Positions 8,288 through 18,321 of a DNA stretch of 64,000 bases are shown here, in pieces. How positions within the stretch are numbered: the stretch's first letter is position 1; the number at the start of each line of letters is the position of its first letter. Below the pieces are notes generated by a model. The model was not told the DNA's origin and searched no databases. It worked only from the letters and a program-made list of their open reading frames with translations. The stretch spans positions 1 to 64,000 of the forward strand of contig JAEZWR010000063.1 in the NCBI GenBank assembly GCA_023420115.1, given 5' to 3'. Origin of the DNA: Bacillota bacterium (GTDB lineage: Bacteria > Bacillota > Clostridia > Saccharofermentanales > Fastidiosipilaceae). The position numbers were made by a program, and so were the translations under genes.

Positions 8288-9256
8288 TTACAGCTTGTTT
8301 CTTTTCTCTCCATGCAAAATCGAATACCTCATCAAAGGCAAACCAAAATTTGCTATATTATGAAAAATCTCTGCGTCCTTCCAAAATTCCAAAGAAGATA
8401 AATAATAATCAAATTCAGCCTCTGCAAGTTGCAATAAAACAACAGCATATTTAGCCACTTCTTCTCTATCTTCAAATGATGAAAAAGGATTGTGCTTGGC
8501 CTCTAGCTTATCCTTTTCATAATCATCAAAGGCATCTATAGTATATATCCACTTCGCAAGAGGTCTAGCCAAATCGGAGAATCGCTGCAATAAACTCTCA
8601 TCAAAACCTTTCAAAGCTGCCGCTTCCCGAAACAAAGATGCAAGTGTATCCGCAAAAATATTAGCCGCCCTTGGATATATCGACTTATCATATTGCAAAA
8701 TGCGTCTTTCGCCGCCCTCATTCCCCAAGTTAGTACTTTTTACTTCATTCAAAACCTTTTCTATTTCTTGCTTCCATTCATTAATCTTGCGCTCGGCATC
8801 TTCCTTTTCAGCCAGCAAGGTCTCTTCCATATATGATTCAACAATTTCCACTAGACCTGGGTAATCATCTTTAACCTTTTTGTATGCAGATAAAAAAGCG
8901 CCTCCCGCGAGTTTGCTCAAAAATATATGCTCCCCGTCCTCAATATTGTCTTTAAATTTAGCACAAGCAAAAGCAATCGAAAGGGCCGCACAATATTTAC
9001 TATCTTCCCCTCTTATCGCAGTCAAATTCTTCTTGCCTAAAATACCTTCGCACCTTGAAAATACTTCTTTCGGCTCATCTCTATCAAAAGCCCTCAACAA
9101 TAAAAGTAAAAATGTCAAATCATAATTGACAGTAAACCTCGGCAAAACACCATAATTCTCACCAAGACTATGGCAAAGAGAACAATAAATTGACTTATAT
9201 CTCGCAAATTCTCTTAATCTTAATTCTGATTTGGCTGGTCTCACAAATCCATACAT
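8288..9256 (-). CDS. DUF5685 family protein
   Basis: 322 residues. It begins MYGFVRPAKSELRLREFARYK followed by SIYCSLCHSLGENYG, the characteristic opening of DUF5685, with its CxxC-like SLCHSLG motif. The rest is largely helical and ends near FGLPLMRYSI. A DxxDDYEKD motif (about residue 245) resembles the Asp-rich pocket of all-helical prenyl-synthase-like folds, but that is a guess. It is next to the Cys-tailed J protein, a pairing I believe is common in Clostridia. Biochemical function unknown. Confidence 0.75.
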   Translation of the reverse strand: MYGFVRPAKSELRLREFARYKSIYCSLCHSLGENYGVLPRFTVNYDLTFLLLLLRAFDRDEPKEVFSRCEGILGKKNLTAIRGEDSKYCAALSIAFACAKFKDNIEDGEHIFLSKLAGGAFLSAYKKVKDDYPGLVEIVESYMEETLLAEKEDAERKINEWKQEIEKVLNEVKSTNLGNEGGERRILQYDKSIYPRAANIFADTLASLFREAAALKGFDESLLQRFSDLARPLAKWIYTIDAFDDYEKDKLEAKHNPFSSFEDREEVAKYAVVLLQLAEAEFDYYLSSLEFWKDAEIFHNIANFGLPLMRYSILHGEKRNKL

Positions 9257-9617
9257 AAATTTATCTCTTAAGAAATATACTCCCTACTACTTGAAGCTCA
9301 CATAAATTAAAATTCTTTATTTTTCCAGATATTTTAATCACTAATTCAACCCTACATCAACGCAAAATACTATAAGCAAGTAAAAGCTATAGAATATACA
9401 TACAAATATATTATAGTTTCACACTGAAAATATACGCTTTTCAATCTCAACTATTAGAATTTTTAAATTATTTCTTTAATATTTCAATTTCGTTAAACAA
9501 GATGAAAAAAATTAAAAAGAAAATATTTATTGTTTCATTTGTTGCTCCGGTAAAAAATCAGATTCGTAATATATGACTACACTAAAAATATATAATAAAA
9601 AAGGTCTTGGAGGATGT
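9257..9617. other. AT-rich intergenic region between divergent genes
   Basis: About 360 bases of very AT-rich DNA separating the minus-strand DUF5685 gene from the plus-strand nitroreductase. It must hold both promoters. I see no confident -35/-10 pair, hairpin or RNA gene. Confidence 0.4.
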
Positions 9618-10220
9618 ATGTCTTTATTAGAATCAATGAATAAAAGAAGAAGCATTTATGCCTTAGGTAAATTTGATAAAAATACTGATAACGGTTCAAA
9701 TTATGCTTCAGAGATAAAAAAAGTTCATAGTCTAGTCGAAGAAGTCACAGAGCTAACACCTGACGCATTTAATATGAAGAGCGCCCGTGTTCTAATTGTA
9801 TATGGTAAGAAACATGATGAACTTTGGGACACTATATATGAAGCCTTTGATGGCAAGGTTAATAGAGAAAAGATTGATATGTTCAAAAATGCCCAAGGAA
9901 CTATTCTCTACTTCACCGATACTGAGGTTGTAAAAGGTTTAGAAGAAGCCTATCCCCTCTACGCACAGAACTTCTCTCATTGGACAAGTCAAGCTCTTGG
10001 CATGCTTGAGCATAATGTATGGACTCTACTAGCAGAACATAATGTAGGTGCCAATATCCAACACTATAATCCAGTAATTGATTTAAAGGTTCAAGAACTC
10101 TTCAACATTCCAAAAACATGGAAGCTTGATGCACAGATGCCCTTTGGAAAAATATTGGCTCCTGCCGAAGCTAAAGAAAAGGAAGATATTAGCAAAAGAG
10201 TAAAACTCATCTCTGAATAA
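9618..10220 (+). CDS. nitroreductase family protein (Frm2/HBN1-like)
   Basis: 200 residues, starting at the ATG at 9618 directly after GGAGG (9609-9613); the longer frame to 9573 has no RBS. Features of the flavin-dependent nitroreductase fold are visible: the opening SLLESMNKRRSIYALG, the SARVLIVYG strand, the AQGTILYFTD strand, WTSQALGMLEHNVWTLLAEHNVGANIQHYNP, and the closing MPFGKIL. The spacing matches the fungal-type Frm2 subgroup, which binds FMN and uses NAD(P)H to reduce nitro or quinone substrates. The substrate here is unknown. It is monocistronic, with a strong terminator after it. Confidence 0.82.
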   Translation: MSLLESMNKRRSIYALGKFDKNTDNGSNYASEIKKVHSLVEEVTELTPDAFNMKSARVLIVYGKKHDELWDTIYEAFDGKVNREKIDMFKNAQGTILYFTDTEVVKGLEEAYPLYAQNFSHWTSQALGMLEHNVWTLLAEHNVGANIQHYNPVIDLKVQELFNIPKTWKLDAQMPFGKILAPAEAKEKEDISKRVKLISE

Positions 10221-10281
10221 TAATTAATATATCTTAGTTTGGCTTATCTACAAAAGATCGATAATTTGTATATATAACACT

Positions 10282-10329
10282 TGTCTCCCAGCACTTGGAC
10301 AAAAATAGAGTTCAGATGGCTGGGAGACA
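10282..10329 (+). terminator. intrinsic terminator after the nitroreductase gene
   Basis: An 11-bp stem TGTCTCCCAGC/GCTGGGAGACA, with a second inner stem TGGAC/GTTCA, is followed by TTTTATTATT on the plus strand. Confidence 0.85.
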
Positions 10330-10389
10330 TTTTATTATTCATCTTACTTTTGAGATTAGGATGTCACATTTAATAAGCTGGCACAAAAA

Positions 10390-10908
10390 TCAAGGATTAA
10401 ATCTCTTGTCAACCTTATCTAGGATACTCTCAATACTATCCTTCGTTCTAAAAGTAATAATTTTAGATTTATCATGATAAGCTTCTAAGTAACTCAAGAC
10501 ACTTGGATTTCGCCCCTTATACAAAATCCATTTAATAAATTCAAAATCAAATTGTTCAAAACAACCTTCTGCCATAGACGGTCTAGTCTTATTACGAAAC
10601 TTAAGATAACGCCTGAAGCAACGATATAGACAAAGTAAACGGTTGACTTTTTTGATTATTATTAAATCCGCCTCATCTACCCGCCTAACAAACTCTAGCT
10701 TATAATAATTCCCTTCTATTACCCAATTAGACTTAGTATCCAAAAACTCATTTATTATTTTTAGCTTATCTTCATCCTTTCTCTCCTCCCATTTGGGAAG
10801 AAATTGCACTTTATCTAGATGAAGCAAGTCCAATTGATATTTTTTCGCAAGAGCAACAGCCAGAGTAGACTTCCCAGCTCCACTAAAACCAACAATGCAA
10901 ATTTTCAT
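10390..10908 (-). CDS. P-loop kinase-like protein (DNA topology modulation FlaR family)
   Basis: 172 residues. The Walker A is GFSGAGKST (residues 8-16). HLDKVQFLPKWEER, WVIEGNYYK and the RxxRPSMAEG region are typical of the adenylate-kinase-like FlaR/YbdK-type family. Members are small nucleotide-binding proteins, historically called DNA topology modulators, with no firmly established reaction. The RBS GAGGAAC precedes the ATG. No operon partner is evident. Confidence 0.75.
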   Translation of the reverse strand: MKICIVGFSGAGKSTLAVALAKKYQLDLLHLDKVQFLPKWEERKDEDKLKIINEFLDTKSNWVIEGNYYKLEFVRRVDEADLIIIKKVNRLLCLYRCFRRYLKFRNKTRPSMAEGCFEQFDFEFIKWILYKGRNPSVLSYLEAYHDKSKIITFRTKDSIESILDKVDKRFNP

Positions 10909-11000
10909 CCATTTAGTTCCTCACTCAAATCAAAAATATTTGCCAAAATATTTAAGATTTACATTTATGTTATAGCTTATAACCCACTACCTAAGTAATC

Positions 11001-12896
11001 TTACTTTTGTCTATAATTTGTGTAGAAGAATGAAGGTCTCGAAAGTTCATCATTAACCCTTTCAAGTCCATACTCCTCAACTAAAGTCTTTTTATCCGAA
11101 TAAAGATTTGTTCCAAGACCAACTCTATCGCCCTTAATTTTAATTCCAAGCGAAGCCAAGGTAGTTGGGAAAATATCAAAAGGTGCAAAATCCCTATTGA
11201 ACATTCTATCTTCTTTGGGCTTGTCCAATGCACTATTTATGAACATATTGACCACAGTTCGTTCATAAGACTTATCCCAATCTTTAAAAAATTTCTTATC
11301 CATAGACTGGTGGTCACCAGTAATAACTATAGTAGTATCCTTATAAAAATCTTGTTTCTTAAGCCAATCGACAAACTTAACCACCTCGGCCTGCGAATAG
11401 TGAATAACATTTGCATATTGACTTGAAAATGGCTTGTCTTTCATTTTGGGTGAAACATAACCATCCGGGAAGTGAGTATCGGCATTTTCCAAAATAAAAT
11501 AAAAAGGCTTATTCTCAGAAGAGAGTCTCAATAACTCTTCTTTGGCAAATTCATAAAGTTTGTCATCCTCATATCCCCACCAGACCTTATAATCCTTATC
11601 TACATATCCCTTCTCTCTGGCATAATCCAAATCAAATACTTTAAAATCGCCATGCTCAATATAATAATTTCCCAAGCCTCCCCAAGCAGCCCTAGCCCCG
11701 AGCATAATTTCTGTGTTATATCCTTGCTTATGAAGAATATCACCTACTGTAGGAAAATGTGGATAAAGCATCGGCTTAGCAGTTCCACCCTTGACGGCAG
11801 TTTTCATCGACATACCAGCTCCCATATTTAGCATACCCGCTACAGAATGACTTGCTCCATATGTCTGATGTGGCCCACCAAAAAGTTTATCGCTATTAGA
11901 AAAATGAACAGCCTCTTTATTAAGTTTTGCCAAGTCCGGCATTAGATTATCTTCTCCATAACCACCTATAGACTTGTCATAGTAAGAATTCTCAACTGAT
12001 TCCATATATATGTGAATAAGGTTTCTCGGCTTATCTGGAAATTCAAGAACATCACTGGGATCAACATAGTTATCCTCGATAAATGTAGAAGGATTAAACT
12101 GACTTTTTATAACTGTCATAATAGGCAAGGTGTGAAAGGCGTAAACAATAGAAGAGATTGCTAAGACAATAGAGATTAGTGACTTTAAGCAAAGTTGCAA
12201 AGTTCTGCCAAAAACAAGGTCTTTTTTCTTCAATTTAACAGAATCAACATTATTGACTTCTTTATCCGAACTTCCTTTTTTCTTAAAAATAATATTCGAT
12301 GGCAAAATAGCATATTTCAAGCCCAAAATAGCAAAGGCTAGGCAAGGTGCAATCATAAAATTAGCAACCTGAGCATTGGCATCTGCTGTCGCATCTCCGC
12401 TACCATCAGAGATTAAGAATATAAACTGATCTGCAGTTAAGTTGCCAAAATAATTGTAAAACCAGGTAGGAATAAAATAGGCCAAAGCCGCAATAAATAA
12501 GCTCAAGCCACCAAAAATCGCAAAGAATATCATCAGTCCATATGATCTTTTATTTTCCCTAATGATTTCAAATTTTTTCTTTAGTAAATCTTTGGCAAGA
12601 AGCAATAATTCAGTAATTACAAAAACCGCCAAAATATATACCAAATAAATAACAAAAGAATTCTGCCAGCGATATAAATATCTTCCAGCAGCAAAAATGA
12701 ATAGCAAGGTCACAATAATATTAATATTAAGAGCATGTGAAAAGGCATATCGCCTCGGAAAAAGCGACTCATCTTTTAATCTCTCCAAACCAGGTCTCGC
12801 CTCATTATTTCGCCTAGATAACTTCGCTAAAATATAATCTGAACGAAATAAGACATAAGACAATAATAAAGAAAAAATTTGGACTAAATAAATCAT
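11001..12896 (-). CDS. LTA synthase/MdoB-type phosphoglycerol-transferase family protein
   Basis: 631 residues. The N-terminal third has about five membrane segments. The extracellular C-terminal sulfatase-fold domain begins near NLIHIYMESVENSYYD, where the first metal-binding Glu is expected. The nucleophile region reads GASHSVAGML, so Ser appears where LtaS and OpgB use Thr. Metal-binding motifs ENADTHFPDGY and TTIVITGDHQSM are present. The family moves glycerophosphate or phosphoethanolamine onto envelope glycolipids or glycans. Which acceptor is used here is unknown. RBS AAGGAAGATAAC precedes the ATG. A terminator separates it from upstream gmk, so it is its own unit. Confidence 0.8.
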   Translation of the reverse strand: MIYLVQIFSLLLSYVLFRSDYILAKLSRRNNEARPGLERLKDESLFPRRYAFSHALNINIIVTLLFIFAAGRYLYRWQNSFVIYLVYILAVFVITELLLLAKDLLKKKFEIIRENKRSYGLMIFFAIFGGLSLFIAALAYFIPTWFYNYFGNLTADQFIFLISDGSGDATADANAQVANFMIAPCLAFAILGLKYAILPSNIIFKKKGSSDKEVNNVDSVKLKKKDLVFGRTLQLCLKSLISIVLAISSIVYAFHTLPIMTVIKSQFNPSTFIEDNYVDPSDVLEFPDKPRNLIHIYMESVENSYYDKSIGGYGEDNLMPDLAKLNKEAVHFSNSDKLFGGPHQTYGASHSVAGMLNMGAGMSMKTAVKGGTAKPMLYPHFPTVGDILHKQGYNTEIMLGARAAWGGLGNYYIEHGDFKVFDLDYAREKGYVDKDYKVWWGYEDDKLYEFAKEELLRLSSENKPFYFILENADTHFPDGYVSPKMKDKPFSSQYANVIHYSQAEVVKFVDWLKKQDFYKDTTIVITGDHQSMDKKFFKDWDKSYERTVVNMFINSALDKPKEDRMFNRDFAPFDIFPTTLASLGIKIKGDRVGLGTNLYSDKKTLVEEYGLERVNDELSRPSFFYTNYRQK

Positions 12897-12935
12897 ATGT
12901 TATCTTCCTTGCTAATACCAATTTTTATAAAAATA

Positions 12936-12957
12936 AAAAGCCGCCGTCGCGGCTTTT
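12936..12957 (-). terminator. intrinsic terminator after gmk
   Basis: AAAAGCCGC/GCGGCTTTT stem with a four-base CGTC loop, continuing into a T-run on the minus strand. It lies between the gmk stop and the LTA-synthase-like start. Confidence 0.9.
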
Positions 12958-12968
12958 GTCATTCCATA

Positions 12969-13661
12969 TTAAAAGTCACTCTTGCTATTATCCTCACTCA
13001 AGATTTCTTCTATACCTTGCATTCTTTTCCAACGATGCTGTTCTGCCTCTAAAATACCAAGTATGGTTTCACAGGTCTTGTCTATATTATCATTTACGAC
13101 AAGATAATCAAAAGACTTAGCCATTCTTATTTCTTCAAGCGACACCCTTAGTCTCTCCTGAATAACATCTTCCGTCTCAGTACCTCTTGTAATTAAACGT
13201 CTTCTAAGTTCAGCAAGTGACGGCGGAAGCAAAAAGACACTGACAGCATCAGGAATCAACTTCATAGTATTGAGTGTTCCTGGAACAGTAATATCCATAA
13301 TCGTGTCCTTACCCTGAGCCATTCTTTCTTCAATCGGCCTGCGCGGAGTACCATAATAATTTCCTAGATATTCATCATGCTCAAGAATTTCTTTTTGACC
13401 TAGGAGCTCTAAAAACTCCTCTCTGCTCTTAAAATAATAACTGACACCTTCAATTTCACCAGGTCTCGGTTTGCGTGTTGTAATAGAAACTGAATGTCTC
13501 ATGTCAGGTCTTATACTCAAAACCTTACTTATCAAAGTCCCCTTTCCAACTCCAGAAGGACCCGATACACAAAGTAAAATACCCTTGCGACAAATAGAGT
13601 CTTTTCTCTCTTCATCAATTTTCATTGAAGACTTAATCACCTCATCAATAGAGTTACACAT
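12969..13661 (-). CDS. gmk: guanylate kinase
   Basis: 230 residues, slightly longer than the usual 200-210 because of an N-terminal extension of about 25 residues before the core. The P-loop is SGPSGVGKGT. The GMP-binding motif STRKPRPGE is read here as ITTRKPRPGE, and EHDEYLGNYYGTP and the lid LRRRLITRGTE are present. It phosphorylates GMP to GDP with ATP. An AGAGG RBS sits before the ATG. It is the last gene of the conserved yicC-remA-gmk order; the rpoZ gene that often follows is absent here. Confidence 0.95.
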   Translation of the reverse strand: MCNSIDEVIKSSMKIDEERKDSICRKGILLCVSGPSGVGKGTLISKVLSIRPDMRHSVSITTRKPRPGEIEGVSYYFKSREEFLELLGQKEILEHDEYLGNYYGTPRRPIEERMAQGKDTIMDITVPGTLNTMKLIPDAVSVFLLPPSLAELRRRLITRGTETEDVIQERLRVSLEEIRMAKSFDYLVVNDNIDKTCETILGILEAEQHRWKRMQGIEEILSEDNSKSDF

Positions 13662-13763
13662 ACAAACCTCTTCTAATAATTGTTATCCATAAAACAATTA
13701 CATTTTATTAAAGTGTCAATGCACCGCGCCACAAATTTTAAAATTGCAAAATATCAAAAAAGC

Positions 13764-14015
13764 TCAACCAAGCTCACTCACAGCCGCCATAAGTTCTTCA
13801 GTTTCTAGTGCAGAGAGGATGACATGATCTGAATCAGTAACTATGACAGACCTTGTCTTTTTGCCCGAACTAGCATCAATCAAAGTTCCTCTATCCCTGG
13901 CATCTAAAATCATTCTCTTAATAGGAGAACTATCAACTCCTGTAACAACAAGAATCCTAGCTAGATTAACCCTGTTGCCATGACCTATATCTACAAATCT
14001 ATGTTCACTCTTCAT
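13764..14015 (-). CDS. remA: extracellular matrix regulator RemA (DUF370)
   Basis: 83 residues matching RemA along its length: VDIGHGNRVNLARILVV, SPIKRMILDARDRGTLIDAS, and KTRSVIVTDSDHVILSA. In Bacillus, RemA is a small DNA-binding protein that activates matrix and osmoprotection genes. Across Firmicutes it is encoded between yicC and gmk, as here. No strong RBS is visible, so it may rely on translational coupling to yicC. Confidence 0.93.
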   Translation of the reverse strand: MKSEHRFVDIGHGNRVNLARILVVTGVDSSPIKRMILDARDRGTLIDASSGKKTRSVIVTDSDHVILSALETEELMAAVSELG

Positions 14016-14061
14016 TTCAATTACAATCCAACTTTATATAACATTAAGCACAAGTCCAAGT

Positions 14062-14949
14062 TTATTCAATATTTTGAACCTGTTCTCTTATTTTCTCCAC
14101 TGTTGTTTTTGCCTGAATTATTAACCTAATCAATTCAGTATCGGAAGTCTTTGAGGCCATTGTATTAACTTCTCGCATCATTTCTTGAGCAATAAAATCC
14201 ATCTCCTTACCATTAGCCCCAGACTTATCTTCAAAAAGATAAAAAGCCTCAATGTGACTGTCCAGTCTAGCAAGTTCCTCAGAAATATCTCTCTTATCAG
14301 CAACAATGGCAAGTTCTTGAAGTAGTCTTGCCTCATCAAAAGAATCAATATCATTTCCCAGAATCTTCTTTATACGCTGTTCAAGTTTATTAAAAGCCCT
14401 CTCGGGTTCGAATTCAGCAATCTCTTCAATCTTAGTTTTTAGATAATCAAGTTCAGCAAGATAAACCTTAATTTTTTCAAAAAGATTTGTACCTTCTCTC
14501 TCCCTCATCGCATTTAAATTTTCAAGTGCTTGGGATAAGGCCTCATTAAAAATTTGGACAAGTTCCTCATCGTCCTCATATGAAATCTCATCAAGTCTTA
14601 AGACACCGGGCAAGCCAATAATATCTAGTGCCGATGGAACATCCGGCCTATTAATAACTCTCCCCATATCTTCTATCGCCTCACGATACTCTTCAGCAAG
14701 AGAAATATCAGGATTAACTCTAAGACCTCTATCCCTCCTGTCAAGAAGCTTAACCTTTACTTCTACCCTACCTCTTGATATTTCACTGGAAACTTCATTT
14801 CTAAGATCCATCTCCATATAAGAAAGCTCACTCGGCATATTCACAATCAAATCGAGATATTTGCTATTTACAGACCTGAGTTCAAAGGAAATTTTAAGCT
14901 GTGGAACTGCAATATCCGACTTGCCATAACCTGTCATACTTCTGGTCAT
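14062..14949 (-). CDS. yicC: YicC family endoribonuclease
   Basis: 295 residues. It opens MTRSMTGYGKSD, the YicC signature, and continues with SVNSKYLDL, RGRVEVKV, RLLQELAIVADKRDISEELARL, and the C-terminal FIAQEMMREVNTMASKTSD. Length and motifs fit the full family. YicC-type proteins are RNases in E. coli and B. subtilis. A GGAGG RBS is present. It is first gene of the yicC-remA-gmk unit. Confidence 0.93.
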   Translation of the reverse strand: MTRSMTGYGKSDIAVPQLKISFELRSVNSKYLDLIVNMPSELSYMEMDLRNEVSSEISRGRVEVKVKLLDRRDRGLRVNPDISLAEEYREAIEDMGRVINRPDVPSALDIIGLPGVLRLDEISYEDDEELVQIFNEALSQALENLNAMREREGTNLFEKIKVYLAELDYLKTKIEEIAEFEPERAFNKLEQRIKKILGNDIDSFDEARLLQELAIVADKRDISEELARLDSHIEAFYLFEDKSGANGKEMDFIAQEMMREVNTMASKTSDTELIRLIIQAKTTVEKIREQVQNIE

Positions 14950-15081
14950 ATAAAATCCTCCGACAAAATCAAATTAAATAGTTAAATATCTCTATCAGCT
15001 CTACCTTTTTTAATTGATCAAAGAGAGTGTAGAAAATACTTATTCTCAATTATGTTGACAAAAGTTCATTTTATCCATTAT

Positions 15082-15696
15082 TTATTTCTTAGAACTCAAT
15101 CTGACCTCAAAACCTTTGTCATAAGTAAGCCTATCGGACTGAAATTCAGTAGCAAGAAATTTTGCATAACTTTCGGCACCTTGTTTCTTGCCTATGACTG
15201 TAAATAAATAAGAATCTTCATCCTTAAGTTTAGATCCAGCTTCTAGTATAAGACGCTTCACAGTTTCTTTACCCGTCCTAATCGGCGGATTAAGACTAAT
15301 ATAATCAAAATCTATATTCCCTATATTACCTATTCCGTCAGACTCAATAATATGGTCTTTGGGTATATTCGCAGCACTGGCGTTAATTTGACAAAGTTCA
15401 AGTGCTCTTCTATTAATTTCAGAAAAATAGATATCCATTTCAGGGAAAAATCTTTTGAGTATGACACCGATGAGTCCATAGCCTGCCGCAAAATCGAGGA
15501 AAAGTCCATTTTTCACTCCCCTAGCACTGAGAAAATCAATAATCTCAGAAATCATAAGAAGAGAACCACGGTCAGCCTGATTCTTGGAAAAGACGGCATT
15601 GTCGCTGACAAAGTCAAAATGCTCCCCACGAAAATCGAAGCCAAAGGTTCTTCTTTTGCTTAGCGTTAGGCTGTCCTTTGAAAAATAGTGTTCCAT
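15082..15696 (-). CDS. RsmC-like SAM-dependent methyltransferase
   Basis: 204 residues. The SAM-binding motif LDFAAGYGLIGVIL, an acidic FSEINRRALELCQINA, and the catalytic NPPI (SLNPPIRTGKE) match the MTS domain of 16S rRNA guanine-N2 methyltransferases (RsmC/RlmG type), in the short single-domain form found in Firmicutes. The likely product is m2G in rRNA, but the target base is not shown by sequence. RBS GGGGGAAGCTG precedes the ATG at 15696. Confidence 0.85.
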   Translation of the reverse strand: MEHYFSKDSLTLSKRRTFGFDFRGEHFDFVSDNAVFSKNQADRGSLLMISEIIDFLSARGVKNGLFLDFAAGYGLIGVILKRFFPEMDIYFSEINRRALELCQINASAANIPKDHIIESDGIGNIGNIDFDYISLNPPIRTGKETVKRLILEAGSKLKDEDSYLFTVIGKKQGAESYAKFLATEFQSDRLTYDKGFEVRLSSKK

Positions 15697-15740
15697 CAGC
15701 TTCCCCCTGTAATTTTGAGAAATTATATCAAAGCAAATTA

Positions 15741-18266
15741 TTATCTGCCAATATACTCCACTTCAATCGATTTGTATCTAAGTTGCTCTTCTCCCACTCT
15801 AAGATCATAAGTCAATTTACCAGCTTCAAGGTAAAAATCATAAATAGATGTCCTGTCATTCAAATAAGAATATCCATCTCCAGAATCGAGATAATGTCTA
15901 TATCTAATACAATCATCAGACTTTTCTGAATCTGAATATTTACTTTGTGATCTATTTACATAATATCTCACGACGAGCTCGTCGCATGCTGTCTTATTTC
16001 TTTCTTTAAAATCAGCTCTGTCTTCTCTCTTGGCTAGTGGAATAATAGAGCCCTCTTTAACAAACATCGGACAGTGTCCAAGACTCGCTTTTTCTAAAAT
16101 ATAGCCCCCCTTGTCCATATAGATATATTCTCCACTATGAAATGAATACCAACCTCCAGCAGGTAAATATATCGCTCTAGCATAAGTAGAAGGATCTAAA
16201 ATTGGGGCTACAAGTATGCTATCAGCAAACATAAATTGATCATTTATCGTATATATAAAAGGATCTGAATTGAACTCAAGTGCCATAGGTCTTAATAGTG
16301 GCAGTCCAGAACTCAAGTTTTCCTTAATCATTGAATCATATATATAAGGAATCATTCGATACCTCAATTCAATAAGAGTGCGACTGATTTCACTAGTTTC
16401 TTCATCAAAAGCCCATGGCTCCTGATATGAAGAATTTATCTCAGAATGGTTTCTAACAAAGGGATAAAAAATTCCTAGTTCTAACCAACGAAGATATAAT
16501 TCCTTATTCGTATCAGCGAGGAAGCCTCCAATATCCGCTGAAATAAAACCCATTCCACATATCGATAGAGTTAATATCTGACACAGTTGCATTCTAAGTT
16601 GACTCCATATGCTCATAGAATCACCAGTCCATGCACCTGCATATTTTTGCAAACCTGCATATGCTGCCCTACTAAATACAAAGGGTCGGCTATCGGGCCT
16701 TGCTTCTTTCAATCCTTCATAAGTAGCCATAGACATCTGGTTTGCGAAACGATTGTGCCAATTCTTATGAAATATAGGTAAAGATCTATCGTCATCCTGT
16801 GATAAAGTTATTAACTTATCGGGAAGATCCCCATTAAAATTGGCAGGTTCATTCATATCCAGCCAAATTCCAGAAAGTCCATTCGTCTCGACAAAATCTC
16901 TTATTTTTTCGCTCCACCACTTCCTGCAAGAACTCTGCTCAAAATCAGGGAACACTGTGTGCCCAGGCCAAACCCAGCCAAAGTAATAATTCTTTTTAGC
17001 TATCTCCATTTCCTTATCATTATTAGCAATATCGATATTATCTTGCACTTGATTCTTTCTACTTTCATCTCCACTGTCACTTGGCAATTGATTAATATCG
17101 AGCTTACCTTCAAGTATTGACTGCGAACGAGCTTCACTTGGTAAAAGTATATTACGTTCGACGCACTCTTGATAAATTGGATATGCCTCATCATATTTGA
17201 GACCAGCATCTATGATTGTAATCAAATCAATATTATTATCTTTCAGCCTATCAGAAGTATTTTTTAGCGAAGAAAAAGCCTCTGCGTTATATGTGAAATT
17301 TCTAAACCCATCCATATAATCAATATCCAGATGAATTGCAGAAATAGGAATCCTATGTTTATCAAAATTTTCTAACAAATCATCAATCATCCTATCAGAA
17401 TAATAAGACCACCTAGATTGGTGATAACCTAAAATACTTCTTTTGGGAACAGATGGAAAAGATAGTAGCTTCGTTAGTTTCTTGTAGGCCTCCTTGAGAT
17501 TAGAAGAATATGAAATATAAATCACACATTCACTATCTTCTACAGCATAAATTAGCCTATCTTTTTGACTGTGACAAATATCAAAATACGCTCTACTTGG
17601 ATTGTCAAAAAATAAGGTCCACACTTCATCTGTTTCCGGTTTAATCAGATAAATAATTGGAATTGACTTATATAGAGACTGCCTATTTTCAAGCTGTACG
17701 CTAGGATCATCTGTATTCCACATCTTAGCTTGGTATGAACGTTTATTTAAGGGCATCATCAAATCTCCAAGACCATAAACCACAATACTTTTGTCAAGTT
17801 CAAAAGACAGTTGCCATACATTGTCTCCAGATTTTTGCTCTCCTATAAGTGGCCTTTTATTATAGTCGTCTATCGGTATATCAGGGTGATTAAATTTGGC
17901 ATTCCTTAGAATAGCCTCATCATATTTATCAAGATATGATAAATTAAGCAAAAACTTATCTCCCTTATCAAAAGAAATAGCGAGATCTAGTGCTGGAACA
18001 TTATCATTTGTATATTGCTTCACAAGATAATTGTTAGATGAAAAGTCCAGGGACATCGAGCAGCTGCCTCCAACCCAAACTTCTCTATCTTTTGCTTCGA
18101 CTTTCTCTGAAAACTCATTAGCTTTTATTCTAAAAACAGCAAAGTCCTTATTATCATAAATTTCAGAAATATAGCTAAAATCGCAATTATTTCCTAACTT
18201 AGCACCTGAGAACTTCTGATAATTTTCCTTTAGATTATCATTCCAAAAATCGACTCTATTTTTCAT
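15741..18266 (-). CDS. GH31 alpha-glucosidase
   Basis: 841 residues from the ATG at 18266, with GAGGGTG upstream; an upstream in-frame Met has no RBS. The GH31 barrel is clear: HLDIDYMDGFRNFTY, the nucleophile motif GIWLDMNEP (Asp near residue 470), the general acid in SADIGGF (near 578), and the WxRxHS-type FVRNHSEINSSYQEPW. It lacks a signal peptide, so it probably acts in the cytoplasm on imported alpha-glucosides. It stands alone. Its promoter (18322-18351) lies just on the host side of the prophage att core, so phage integration left it intact. Confidence 0.92.
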   Translation of the reverse strand: MKNRVDFWNDNLKENYQKFSGAKLGNNCDFSYISEIYDNKDFAVFRIKANEFSEKVEAKDREVWVGGSCSMSLDFSSNNYLVKQYTNDNVPALDLAISFDKGDKFLLNLSYLDKYDEAILRNAKFNHPDIPIDDYNKRPLIGEQKSGDNVWQLSFELDKSIVVYGLGDLMMPLNKRSYQAKMWNTDDPSVQLENRQSLYKSIPIIYLIKPETDEVWTLFFDNPSRAYFDICHSQKDRLIYAVEDSECVIYISYSSNLKEAYKKLTKLLSFPSVPKRSILGYHQSRWSYYSDRMIDDLLENFDKHRIPISAIHLDIDYMDGFRNFTYNAEAFSSLKNTSDRLKDNNIDLITIIDAGLKYDEAYPIYQECVERNILLPSEARSQSILEGKLDINQLPSDSGDESRKNQVQDNIDIANNDKEMEIAKKNYYFGWVWPGHTVFPDFEQSSCRKWWSEKIRDFVETNGLSGIWLDMNEPANFNGDLPDKLITLSQDDDRSLPIFHKNWHNRFANQMSMATYEGLKEARPDSRPFVFSRAAYAGLQKYAGAWTGDSMSIWSQLRMQLCQILTLSICGMGFISADIGGFLADTNKELYLRWLELGIFYPFVRNHSEINSSYQEPWAFDEETSEISRTLIELRYRMIPYIYDSMIKENLSSGLPLLRPMALEFNSDPFIYTINDQFMFADSILVAPILDPSTYARAIYLPAGGWYSFHSGEYIYMDKGGYILEKASLGHCPMFVKEGSIIPLAKREDRADFKERNKTACDELVVRYYVNRSQSKYSDSEKSDDCIRYRHYLDSGDGYSYLNDRTSIYDFYLEAGKLTYDLRVGEEQLRYKSIEVEYIGR

Positions 18267-18321
18267 GCTAATTACACCCTCGCAAATCTCTATATACTTA
18301 TTAGAATGAGTACTATAAGGA

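Noticed and set aside
14401..14420. GGTTCGAATTC resembling a tRNA T-loop
   Set aside because: It lies within yicC and no acceptor or anticodon stems surround it.
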